A program made the translations under genes and the position numbers. Below are positions 9,097-17,573 of a stretch of DNA of 52,244 nucleotides, piece after piece (within the stretch, counting starts at the first letter, position 1; every line of letters begins with the position of its first letter). The DNA is taken from the NCBI GenBank assembly GCA_020847755.1, contig JADLBK010000073.1, positions 1-52,244 on the forward strand. The letters are read 5' to 3'. The notes beneath the pieces are model-generated. The model had not been told where the DNA came from and ran no database searches. It saw only the letters and a list, made by a program, of their open reading frames with translations. The DNA is from Flavobacteriales bacterium (GTDB lineage Bacteria; Bacteroidota; Bacteroidia; Flavobacteriales_F; PHOS-HE28).

Positions 9097-12000
9097 ATGA
9101 CGTCGTCCACCCGCCTCCTGTTGTTCCTGGTCCTCGCCATGCCGAACGTGCTTTGGGCGCAGGCCACGGTGCGGGGCAAGGTGACCGACGCCACCAATGG
9201 TGAACCCTTGATCGGAGCGGCCGTGCTGGTGAAGGGAACCACTCCACCGGTGGGCACCACGGTGGACTTCGACGGCAACTACTCCCTGCCCCTGAAGCTC
9301 ACCGGTCAGGTCGTGCTGGAGTACTCGTTCTTCGGATACACCTCCCGGGAGGTGTCCGTGGACCTGAGCGGAGGCGGTGTGATCATCCAGAACCTGGTCC
9401 TCGCAGAGGCGAAGATGGAATTGAAGGAGTTCGAGGTGACCCACAAGGCGAGCAAGCGGAGCGATGGCTACCTGGACCGCATGAAGATCAACTCGGCCAC
9501 GAGCTTCGACTTCATCAGCCGCGATGCGATGATGCGCACCGGTGACGGTGATGCCTCACAGGCGGTGCGACGGGTGACCGGGGTGTCCACGGTGGGCTCC
9601 TTCGTCACGGTGCGCGGCCTGGCGGACCGCTACGTGGCCACCACGATCAACGGCGGCCGGGTGCCCACCCTGGACCCCTTCACCAACAACCTGCGACTGG
9701 ACCTCTTCCCCACGGGGCTGATGGACAACATCATGATCACGAAGACCGCCACACCCGATCTTCCGGGGGATTGGTCGGGTGCCTACATCTCGCTCAACAC
9801 GAGCGACTACCCGGAGAAGTTCTTCGTGAACGTGCAGACCACACTGGGCTACAACCCCAACTCCAGCTTCAAGGAGATCGTCGCCGCAGGCACGAGCAGT
9901 ACGGACCGCTGGGGCTGGGATGACGGCATGCGCGGCATCCCCGAAGGCGTCCCCGATGCCGTGGAGGACTTCCCGGAGTTCGTGGACCCCTCCTTGTACC
10001 AGCAGCTCTCGCTGCTCGGTCTGGAAGGATACCTGAACGGACTGGGCATCACATCCGGGACCCCCGGGTTCAACAGCACCTCGATGGGCACCACGAGCAC
10101 CCTGCAGCACCTGGCGCTCACGGAGCTCGGTCTGCTCGCTCCGGCGCTGCTGTACGACGCCACGGCCGTAGGTCAGGCGGTGAACACCTACAACGCCACC
10201 TACGACCTGGCCTACTTCTCCCCCACCGTCAACGCCGGCCTGGTGCGCATGAACACCCTGTTCGACAACAGCCGCTGGCGGGTGGGCACGGGCACGGGTG
10301 ACCCGAACTACAACGTGGGCATCACCCTGGGGGACCAGATCGATGTGGGTCGCAAGCGCGACCGGCCGGGGAAGCTCGGCTACCTGGTGGGCCTGCGCTA
10401 TTCGGCAGAGACCCAATATGACGGAAGCTCCACCTTCCTGCGCACCTTCGAACGGTACGAGGATCCCGAGCCGGGCGACCAGTTCAAGCGCAAGGCCGAG
10501 CAGCGCATCAGCGTGGTCTCGAACGGGTGGAACGCGCTGGGCAACCTCTCCTTCTCGCCGAACCGCAACCACAGCATCGCGTTGATGGCGATGGCGAACG
10601 TGCTCGGGCAGAACAATGCACGCTACATCAGCTTCCTGGACCCGACGATCAGTGGCGAGACCTTCATCTCCGAGGAGCAGTTCTGGGAGCAGCGCAGGCT
10701 GTTCGCCTTCCAGTTGGGCGGCAAGCACTTGATCCCGGCGTTGAATCTGACCGTGACACCCGACGTCTCCTACTCCAGCGGCCGTCGGGACATGCTGGAC
10801 TTCATGACCGTCCAATACGTGCTGCCACCTCCGGGACAGCCCATCACCGATGTGGACGGTGCGCTGACGCCTCCGGGCCGTATCTACCGGTTCCTGAACG
10901 AGCGTCTGCTGGACGCCCGCCTGGGCCTGGAGCTTCCCCTGGGCGACGACCCGGCCCTGGTGCGCAAGCTGAAGGTGGGCGGTGGCTACCGGTGGAACGA
11001 GCGGTACAACGACCAGAAGTACTACGTGGTGCTGGGCGCGCCCGGCCCCACACAATGGGAGGAGCCCGGGCGCTTCGACATGATGGAGGACGGCCGCTTC
11101 CGCTCGCGCTACGCGGCCTTCGGCTCGTTCAAGGACAACGACATCGGGATCCTGAGCGTGGCATCGCTGTATGCGATGGCGGACCACGCGGTGAACCGCA
11201 AGCTCCGTCTGGCAGGCGGTGTGCGCCTGGAACGTTCGGACCTGCTCACCGATGTGCGCCGGTACTGGGAGCTGGGCCTGGCAGCGGAAGACCCCGACCG
11301 GGGCACGGTGGGCGACCTGTCCATCAACGGGGCCGTGAACCCCGAGCCCAAGCCGGCGGTACCCGGCCGGATCGAACAATGGGACGTGCTGCCAAGCATC
11401 AATGCCATCTGGCGGATCACCGGGGATGAGCACGCACCGATGAACCTCCGCGCGGCCTACTTCCGATCCATCGGCCGACCGAGCTTCCGTGAGCTGAGCG
11501 TGGTGCAGTACTACGACTATCTGCTGCAGGCACCGGTCTACGGGAACCCCGACCTGGAGATGACCACCGTCGACAACTACGACCTGCGTCTTGAGCGCTT
11601 CTTCAAGAACGGGGCGAACCTCTCCCTCAGCGGATTCTACAAGGACTTCCAGAAGCACATCGAGCTGCTGCAGACGGCGGCGGGCGGGTTCACCTGGCGG
11701 AACGCGGAACGCTCCTACGTGGTCGGGGCGGAACTGGAAGGACGGGTGAACCTGGTGCGTTGGTTGGAGTGGCGCGGCAACCTCACCTGGATGAGCTCGC
11801 AGAGCCGGTTGAAGACCGTGCTTGACGGGCGCGAGCGTGAATACACCACGCCCATGTTCGGGCAGGCGCCCTACATCGTGAACTCCACCCTGAGCTACAG
11901 GGCGGACAGCCTCGGCCTGGAGCTGAGCGTCTCGTACAACATCCAGGGTCCGAAGCTCGCCGTCACCAACAACGAACTGGACCCGGACGCGATACGGGCC

Positions 12001-12201
12001 TTCGAGATGCCGCGGCACATGATCGACATCACGCTCGCCAAGCGCCTTGGCCGGCACTGGACCGTCAGCCTCCGGGCCCGAGACCTGTTGAACACGGCCG
12101 TCCGCCGCAGCTACCTCTTCGCCGAGGGCTACGGGCCGGACTTCGACAGCTACCGCTGGGGCACCGAATACCAGTTGAACCTCTCGTACACGATCCGATG
12201 A
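9097..12201 (+). CDS. TonB-dependent outer-membrane receptor with CarboxypepD_reg-like domain
   Basis: 1034 residues from ATG 9097 (MTSSTRLLLFLVLAMPNVLW, signal peptide, cut near AQA); the open frame reaches back to 9025 but the extension is not signal-like. Domains: carboxypeptidase-regulatory-like fold at about 25-105 (VRGKVTDATNGEPLIGAAV), plug at about 130-240 (DGDASQAVRRVTGVSTVGS, FVTVRGLADRYVATTINGGR), and a 22-strand barrel ending in LNLSYTIR. Pairing of a CarboxypepD_reg fold with a plug like VRGLADRYVATTING recalls OAR-like receptors of Bacteroidota. The substrate cannot be read. Its stop overlaps the ATG of the next gene (ATGA), so it is translationally coupled to a T9SS cargo protein, which suggests a shared surface function. 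Confidence 0.92.
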   Translation: MTSSTRLLLFLVLAMPNVLWAQATVRGKVTDATNGEPLIGAAVLVKGTTPPVGTTVDFDGNYSLPLKLTGQVVLEYSFFGYTSREVSVDLSGGGVIIQNLVLAEAKMELKEFEVTHKASKRSDGYLDRMKINSATSFDFISRDAMMRTGDGDASQAVRRVTGVSTVGSFVTVRGLADRYVATTINGGRVPTLDPFTNNLRLDLFPTGLMDNIMITKTATPDLPGDWSGAYISLNTSDYPEKFFVNVQTTLGYNPNSSFKEIVAAGTSSTDRWGWDDGMRGIPEGVPDAVEDFPEFVDPSLYQQLSLLGLEGYLNGLGITSGTPGFNSTSMGTTSTLQHLALTELGLLAPALLYDATAVGQAVNTYNATYDLAYFSPTVNAGLVRMNTLFDNSRWRVGTGTGDPNYNVGITLGDQIDVGRKRDRPGKLGYLVGLRYSAETQYDGSSTFLRTFERYEDPEPGDQFKRKAEQRISVVSNGWNALGNLSFSPNRNHSIALMAMANVLGQNNARYISFLDPTISGETFISEEQFWEQRRLFAFQLGGKHLIPALNLTVTPDVSYSSGRRDMLDFMTVQYVLPPPGQPITDVDGALTPPGRIYRFLNERLLDARLGLELPLGDDPALVRKLKVGGGYRWNERYNDQKYYVVLGAPGPTQWEEPGRFDMMEDGRFRSRYAAFGSFKDNDIGILSVASLYAMADHAVNRKLRLAGGVRLERSDLLTDVRRYWELGLAAEDPDRGTVGDLSINGAVNPEPKPAVPGRIEQWDVLPSINAIWRITGDEHAPMNLRAAYFRSIGRPSFRELSVVQYYDYLLQAPVYGNPDLEMTTVDNYDLRLERFFKNGANLSLSGFYKDFQKHIELLQTAAGGFTWRNAERSYVVGAELEGRVNLVRWLEWRGNLTWMSSQSRLKTVLDGREREYTTPMFGQAPYIVNSTLSYRADSLGLELSVSYNIQGPKLAVTNNELDPDAIRAFEMPRHMIDITLAKRLGRHWTVSLRARDLLNTAVRRSYLFAEGYGPDFDSYRWGTEYQLNLSYTIR

Positions 12202-13508
12202 GCACGCGCGCCATCCTGCTGCTGTTCGCCGCCACCGCTGCGGTGAACCTGCTCGCCCAGGGCGATCTGGAGAACGTCATCGTGGAGACCTACTACATCT
12301 CCGACGCGAACGACGCCACGGACACCATCGGCGGGGGCGTCGTCGTCGGTTCACGCACCTACCGGGTGTACGTGGACCTGTGCGACAGCTGCGCGCTTCG
12401 CGCGGTTTACGGTGATGCCTCTCACCCACTGGTGGTCGGCGCCACGGCGCCTTTCTTCAACAACCTGGACCGAGGCCGGACATACGGGCATGAGGTCAAC
12501 AACGGCGCGCTGGACGAGAACACCGTGGCCCTGGACTCCTGGTTCTCGCTGGGCGCCGGCAGCAACCAGAAGTACGGCATCCTGAAGGCGGACGATCCCG
12601 ACGGCAGCATCCTGGGCGGCAACGACGGTGGCAGCGCGATGATCCCCGGAGGCCTGCTCCAGAACGCGGACCCGCTCGCCGGAGCGCCGCTGGATTCGTT
12701 GGACGGTCTGGTGCCGTTGAACGGTGGCGCGGCCCTGCCCCCCGGTTTCGCCGTCACAGGCACGAGCCCCGACAGCCTGTTCAAGGACAGCACCAGCGGA
12801 TCTCTCTTCCAGACGGTGGACACGCGCATCAGCTGCATCACGCCCGGGGTCACAGGGCCGACCACCGCGAACCGGATCCTCATCGGCCAGTTCACCACGT
12901 CGGGCGAGCTGAGCTTCTGCCTCAACCTCGAGGTGCAGCGTGCGAGCGGCTCGATCATCAAATACGTATGCCTGGACACGCTGCTGCAACCCGGTGAAGT
13001 GGCAAGCGGTCTGCTGCAGTATCCCCCGCAGTGCGGATGCATGGACCCCGACTTCCTGGAATACGACCCCACCGCCGGATGCGATGACGGTTCGTGCTCC
13101 ACGCCCATCGTCTTCGGTTGCCTGGACAGCCTCGCGTGCAACTACGATCCGTCGGCGAACTTCCCCGTGACGCAGCTCTGCTGCTATGGTCCGGACAACT
13201 GCAATGGCCTGGACATCACCATTGTCTGTCCGGATGTGAGCCTCGCGGATGCGCTCAGCGGGTCGGCCGACTGGAGCTTCCATCCGAACCCCGTCGCCGG
13301 CGAGCGATTGACCCTCAGCTGGGGCGACCACCGGCCCGAACGTGTGCGTGTGCTCGACGGTACGGGCCGCGTCATGCTGGACCGAGGCTTGAACGCCTCA
13401 CCGGATGGAAGCATTGCACTGGACGTAGCGTCGCTTCCACCAGGAGTGTACGTGGTGCACCTGATCCAGGGCGGGGCCTTGTACGCACGCCTGTTGGTGC
13501 GTGGATGA
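12198..13508 (+). CDS. T9SS type A sorting-domain protein, shared N-terminal domain, paralogue 1
   Basis: 436-residue secreted protein: signal peptide (MSTRAILLLFAATAAVNLLA), then an N-terminal domain of about 250 residues shared with the genes at 13591, 14980 and 17574. Shared motifs are VIVETYYISDANDATDT, TYRVYVDL, LDSWFSLGAGS, DGSILGGNDGGS and NRILIGQFTTSGELSFCLNL. Two cysteine-rich GC-x-D-x(n)-DGSC repeats follow (GCMDPDFLEYDP, GCLDSLACNYDPSA), a type common on Flavobacteriales surface proteins. The C-terminal 80 residues are a T9SS type A sorting domain (WSFHPNPVAGERLTL, SLPPGVYVVHLIQGG), which is cleaved during surface attachment. It overlaps the TonB receptor gene by 4 bp. Confidence 0.88.
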   Translation: MSTRAILLLFAATAAVNLLAQGDLENVIVETYYISDANDATDTIGGGVVVGSRTYRVYVDLCDSCALRAVYGDASHPLVVGATAPFFNNLDRGRTYGHEVNNGALDENTVALDSWFSLGAGSNQKYGILKADDPDGSILGGNDGGSAMIPGGLLQNADPLAGAPLDSLDGLVPLNGGAALPPGFAVTGTSPDSLFKDSTSGSLFQTVDTRISCITPGVTGPTTANRILIGQFTTSGELSFCLNLEVQRASGSIIKYVCLDTLLQPGEVASGLLQYPPQCGCMDPDFLEYDPTAGCDDGSCSTPIVFGCLDSLACNYDPSANFPVTQLCCYGPDNCNGLDITIVCPDVSLADALSGSADWSFHPNPVAGERLTLSWGDHRPERVRVLDGTGRVMLDRGLNASPDGSIALDVASLPPGVYVVHLIQGGALYARLLVRG

Positions 13509-13590
13509 CCCGGACTTCATGATCTGGTAACGCAACGCACCGATGGACGCAACGACGTCCCGATAGTTTAGCCCGCTCAATCGACGACCC

Positions 13591-14976
13591 ATGCACCGCC
13601 TGCTCCTTCCCGCCCTGATCCTCTTCGCAAGTCCCGCACTCGCCCAGTACAACCCGCCCGACCCCAGTGGACTGGAGGGCATCCTGGTGGAGCGCTACTA
13701 TGTGGCCGATGCGAACGATGCTTCGGACACGGACGGAAGCAGCGACCTGGATGCGGGCGAGGTGACCTACCGGGTGTACGCCGACCTGAAGGCAGGCTAC
13801 AAGCTGATCACGGTGGGCGGCTTCCCCGGACATGACATCAGCTTCAGCAGCACGACCACCTTCTTCTACAACGATGACCGGGGCGAAGCGTGGGCAGCGG
13901 ACATCAACGACATCCACCTGAACAAGAACTCGGTGGCGATCGACAGCTGGCTCACGATCGGTGCGGCCAGCGATGCCCACTGGGGCGTGCCCAAGGATGA
14001 GGATACCGACGGCAGCATCCTCACGGGCAACGACGGTGGCAGCACGGGCACGCCGATGCTGGTCAACACCGATCCACTGGCGGGGATCCCGCTGACACAG
14101 GCCGATGGGCTCCTTGCCGGCACCCCACCGGGCATCCTATCCGTGGGAACGGCCCCCACCATCTTCAACGACATCAACGGCAGCAGCTACAGCTCGGACA
14201 ACTTCGCGTGGAGCAGCAACATCGGCAACATCGAAGGCCCCACCCCTTCCAACAAGATCCTGCTCGGCCAGTTCACCACGGACGGCACCTTCACCTTCTG
14301 CCTAAACCTGTGGGTGCGCATCCCCGACAGCCTGGTGTGCAACGATCCGAACTGCCACGAGATCCTGGAGTATTATGCCACCATCATTCCTTCGGACACG
14401 ATCGGTGGCGGGTACAACGCGGACAACAAGTTCAGCCTCCCCTGGCTGTGCTTCGACTCGAGCAGCGAGCAGGTGGATTGCCTGGGAGTGCCGGGCGGCA
14501 GCGCCCTGCCCGGTACCCCGTGCGATGATGGCAATGGCGACACCGTGAACGACACCTACGACAGCAATTGCGTCTGCCTGGGTGAGGACTGCGAAGGCGT
14601 ACCGGGCGGCAGCGCCCTCCCCGGCAGCCCCTGCGACGACGGGGACCCGAACACGGTGAACGACACCTGGCAGACCGGCTGCGTCTGCACAGGAGCGGTG
14701 GGGCTGGATGAGATCACCGGTGGCAATGTGTTGGTGACGGTGCACCCCAACCCCGTGCTGGACGGCTTCAGCGTGGGCATCCAAGGAGCGGAAGGCCAGC
14801 GGGCCTCGTTCGAGCTGCGCACCGCCCTGGGTCAGCTCGTGGTCGCACGCGACCTGGGCGTGATCGGTGAGCGCTGGAACGGGCGGATCGACCTGCAGGA
14901 TGCGGCCAGTGGCATCTACTTCCTGGAGGTGGTCCACGGAGGCACACGTGAAGTGAAGCGTGTGGTGAAGCGGTGA
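13591..14976 (+). CDS. T9SS type A sorting-domain protein with two Cys-rich repeats, paralogue 2
   Basis: 461 residues. Signal peptide MHRLLLPALILFASPALA; shared N-terminal domain about 25-280 (GILVERYYVADANDASDTDG, TYRVYADLKAGYKLITVGG, IDSWLTIGAASDAHWGVPK, NKILLGQFTTDGTFTFCLNL). Residues 296-370 hold two copies of the unit DC-x-GVPGGSALPG-x-PCDDG with four cysteines, the same unit present 13 times in the gene at 17574. A T9SS type A sorting domain ends the protein (VTVHPNPVLDGFSVGI ... SGIYFLEVVHGGTREVKRVV). It starts 82 bp after paralogue 1 and ends 3 bp before paralogue 3. Confidence 0.88.
   Translation: MHRLLLPALILFASPALAQYNPPDPSGLEGILVERYYVADANDASDTDGSSDLDAGEVTYRVYADLKAGYKLITVGGFPGHDISFSSTTTFFYNDDRGEAWAADINDIHLNKNSVAIDSWLTIGAASDAHWGVPKDEDTDGSILTGNDGGSTGTPMLVNTDPLAGIPLTQADGLLAGTPPGILSVGTAPTIFNDINGSSYSSDNFAWSSNIGNIEGPTPSNKILLGQFTTDGTFTFCLNLWVRIPDSLVCNDPNCHEILEYYATIIPSDTIGGGYNADNKFSLPWLCFDSSSEQVDCLGVPGGSALPGTPCDDGNGDTVNDTYDSNCVCLGEDCEGVPGGSALPGSPCDDGDPNTVNDTWQTGCVCTGAVGLDEITGGNVLVTVHPNPVLDGFSVGIQGAEGQRASFELRTALGQLVVARDLGVIGERWNGRIDLQDAASGIYFLEVVHGGTREVKRVVKR
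14476..14700 (+). repeat. Two copies of the Cys-rich unit in paralogue 2
   Basis: Two tandem units of 37 and 38 codons (14476-14586 and 14587-14700), each beginning DC(L/E)GVPGGSALPG. They are the same family as the 13-copy array at 18420-19952. Confidence 0.85.
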
Positions 14977-14979
14977 ACC

Positions 14980-15699
14980 ATGCGCGCCTGGTCCACCCTC
15001 ATCGTCTGGGGATCGCTGTTCGCGACCACGACGGCACGCGCCCAGGACCCCATTGATGACGTGCGGGTCGAGCGCTTCGCCGTGCGGCCCGACCCCAAGG
15101 GCGGCGCCGATCTGGTGACCTACCGATTGTACATCGATCTGGCGGACGGACACCGGCTGAACATGGTGTACGGGGACGAGCACAACGAGCTTCACATCCG
15201 GACCACCACCCATTTCGTGAACTCAACCAACAGTGCGAAGTACGGCGACCGGATGCACCATCGCGACCTTCTCGAGGGCGACGACGCATATGACTCCTGG
15301 TTGACCATCGGAGCGACGAGCAACAAGCACTGGGGCGTGCCGCGTGAACTGGACGAGGATGGCGTGCCGGGGGATGGGCTGGTGGAACTGGACAGTGTGC
15401 CCCAGGTGGTGAACATGCTGATGGAGCCGGGCTACCTGGGCAGCATCCCCGGTTGCTGCCTGCACACGATGAACGGGGCCTGGGCCATCCTGGGCGGTAC
15501 GGCCGGGATCACCGATCTGGGCCTTGTGCTGATCGGACAATTCACCACCGACGGTTCACTTGAATATCAATTGAACGCGCAGGTGAAGCGGCCGGACGGA
15601 TCGCTGGTGCGTTGCGTGTCGACCGTCGCGAAGGAGTCCGACGAGCTGTTGGTCCCGATGCTGAAGGGCACTTCGGCCGTTGCGCCCCCCCGTCCCTGA
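14980..15699 (+). CDS. Secreted protein, shared N-terminal domain only, paralogue 3
   Basis: 239 residues with signal peptide (MRAWSTLIVWGSLFATTTARA). It is essentially the shared domain alone: DDVRVERFAVRPDPKGGADL, TYRLYIDLADGHRLNMVYG, YDSWLTIGATSNKHWGVPR, LVLIGQFTTDGSLEYQLNAQ. It lacks the T9SS sorting domain and the Cys repeats, so it may stay in the periplasm, be released, or be a C-terminally truncated paralogue. It begins 3 bp after the stop of paralogue 2 and is probably co-transcribed. Because it is the minimal form, it defines the boundaries of the domain. Confidence 0.82.
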   Translation: MRAWSTLIVWGSLFATTTARAQDPIDDVRVERFAVRPDPKGGADLVTYRLYIDLADGHRLNMVYGDEHNELHIRTTTHFVNSTNSAKYGDRMHHRDLLEGDDAYDSWLTIGATSNKHWGVPRELDEDGVPGDGLVELDSVPQVVNMLMEPGYLGSIPGCCLHTMNGAWAILGGTAGITDLGLVLIGQFTTDGSLEYQLNAQVKRPDGSLVRCVSTVAKESDELLVPMLKGTSAVAPPRP

Positions 15700-15933
15700 C
15701 CATCTCCCGAAAACGCAGGAAGCGTATCGATCGCGTAAGGTGAAGTGTGCCTGACGCCATGGGTCGCCGTGTTAAGTCCATGTGACCGAAGGACGATCCC
15801 TGTTCACACGGAACGCCACGATCCATAAGCAAAGCATAGCATGCCAGTAACGCCGCCTGGGTGGCGCGGCCGGTTGATTTGCCCCACCTGACGAAGTACC
15901 CGAACCCCTCAAAACCCCAAACCCATTTCGACG
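15700..15933 (+). promoter_or_regulatory. Intergenic leader with a possible -7 element at 15874-15881
   Basis: TTGATTTG at 15874-15881 matches TAnnTTTG at seven of eight positions, 52 nt before ATG 15934. The rest of the 234 bp shows no gene. It suggests a new transcription unit starts with the beta-helix protein. Confidence 0.35.
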
Positions 15934-17490
15934 ATGAAACATGTGAATCGAACTCTGCTGGTGGCCGGTCTGGTCGCCGCTGGCCACGCGGCCACCGCCC
16001 AGTCGGTGGGCAGTGCGTGCGGCTGTCCCGATGTGTCGGCACGCCCACAGGTGCTGCTCTCCACCTTGGTTGACGGCAACAACAACCTGAGCAGCGCGGC
16101 CACCACGCTGAGCTGCGCGAACCTCTACATCCTGAACACGCGGGTGTACGTGAACAACGGCCAGGACCTCTTCATCGAGCCCGGCACGGTGATCAAGGCG
16201 AATTCGAACCCCGGTGCGGCGCATGCGATCATCGTGTCCCGTGGCGGGCAGATCTGGGCGAACGGCAGCGAGGCCTGCCCGATCATCATGACGGCGGCCG
16301 CCGATCCGTTGGACGGCACCTACTCGGTGCTGAACCGCGGTCAGTGGGGCAGCCTGATCGTGCTGGGCCGCGCCTACACGAACAAGCGCACGGCGGATGG
16401 TGACCCCACCGCCACCGCCACGGACGGCGTGGGCACCATCGAAGGCCTGGCCCCGGGCGACAACCGCCACCTCTACGGGATGCCCATCGGCCAGGAGATG
16501 AACGACGACAACAGCGGTGTGCTCCGGTATGTGAGCCTGCGGCATGGCGGTCAGATCATCGGTGCGAACAACGAGATCAACGGACTGACGCTCGGCGGTG
16601 TGGGCAAAGGCACCTCGATCGACCACGTGGAGGTGATCTCCAACCTGGACGACGGCTTCGAGATGTTCGGTGGCACGGTGGACCTGAAGAACCTGGTGGC
16701 GGCGCACTGCGACGATGATTACATCGACTGGGATCAGGGCTACAATGGCCGACTGCAGTTCATCTATGGCATCCAGGGCCCGGACAACAGCGGCGGAGCC
16801 AACAACCAGGGCGACAACGCCTTCGAGTGCGACAGCGACGATGCCGCGACGAACTTCGGCAACGGCGGACTTCGCTCCACCCCGGTGGTGTACAACGCCA
16901 CGATCATCGCCCGCAACCTGAACGACGAGGCGCTGGAGATGAAGGAGCGCACGCAGGGCAAGGTGATCAACAGCATCTTCGCGCGCTTCGCCCGCGGACT
17001 GAACATGACCACGGAGTGCGCTGGCTTCTGGAACGCGAACCAGATGGAGGTGCGCAACTGCACCTTCCAGGAGGTGGGCACACCGCTCCGCATCAACAAC
17101 GTGGTCCCTGCACCCGGCAGCCCCGAGCAGACCAAGTTCGCCGCCGACGGCAACCTGAGCGTGGGCGCCAACGCGCTGATCGATGCCACCTACACGATGG
17201 GTGCGAACAACAGCCTGACCGACCGAGTGAACCCGGTGCCCGCCGCCGGTGCCGTGGCCGCGCAGACCACGCTGACGCCGCCGGTGGACGGCTTCTTCAC
17301 CGGGGCCAAGTACCGCGGGGCCTTCCAGCCTGGCGCGACGCCCTGGACCGAGGGCTGGACGCTGGCCGCCCAGATCGGCCTGGACGTGGCCGCATCCGCC
17401 GGTTGCACGGGTGACCTGAACCGCGATGGTCTGGTGAACACCACCGACTTCGGCCTCTTCGTGAACGCCTTCGGCACCACCTGCTACTAA
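15934..17490 (+). CDS. Secreted right-handed beta-helix-like protein with C-terminal dockerin-like calcium loop
   Basis: 518 residues; signal peptide MKHVNRTLLVAGLVAAGHA, cut near ATAQ. The body resembles a secreted Bacteroidota family with an early FIEPGTVIKANSNPGAA segment, LNRGQWGSLIVLGRAYTN (family RGQWGG-hydrophobic-LG), IEGLAPGDNRHLYG, VLRYVSLRHGGQIIG and repeated beta-strand coils such as VEVISNLDDGFEMFGG, consistent with a parallel beta-helix. The C-terminus is GDLNRDGLVNTTDFGLFVNA followed by FGTTCY. This has the DxNxDGxxxxxD pattern of a dockerin/EF-hand loop and replaces the T9SS sorting domain of its neighbours. How it is anchored is not known. The neighbouring T9SS cargo genes suggest a common surface assembly. 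Confidence 0.85.
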   Translation: MKHVNRTLLVAGLVAAGHAATAQSVGSACGCPDVSARPQVLLSTLVDGNNNLSSAATTLSCANLYILNTRVYVNNGQDLFIEPGTVIKANSNPGAAHAIIVSRGGQIWANGSEACPIIMTAAADPLDGTYSVLNRGQWGSLIVLGRAYTNKRTADGDPTATATDGVGTIEGLAPGDNRHLYGMPIGQEMNDDNSGVLRYVSLRHGGQIIGANNEINGLTLGGVGKGTSIDHVEVISNLDDGFEMFGGTVDLKNLVAAHCDDDYIDWDQGYNGRLQFIYGIQGPDNSGGANNQGDNAFECDSDDAATNFGNGGLRSTPVVYNATIIARNLNDEALEMKERTQGKVINSIFARFARGLNMTTECAGFWNANQMEVRNCTFQEVGTPLRINNVVPAPGSPEQTKFAADGNLSVGANALIDATYTMGANNSLTDRVNPVPAAGAVAAQTTLTPPVDGFFTGAKYRGAFQPGATPWTEGWTLAAQIGLDVAASAGCTGDLNRDGLVNTTDFGLFVNAFGTTCY

Positions 17491-17573
17491 GTACTCCCTG
17501 AACGGACGCCGGGGAGGCGGGTCCGCCCCGATCCCCTCCCCGGCCGCACCGTCCCCATCAACAACACGAACCC

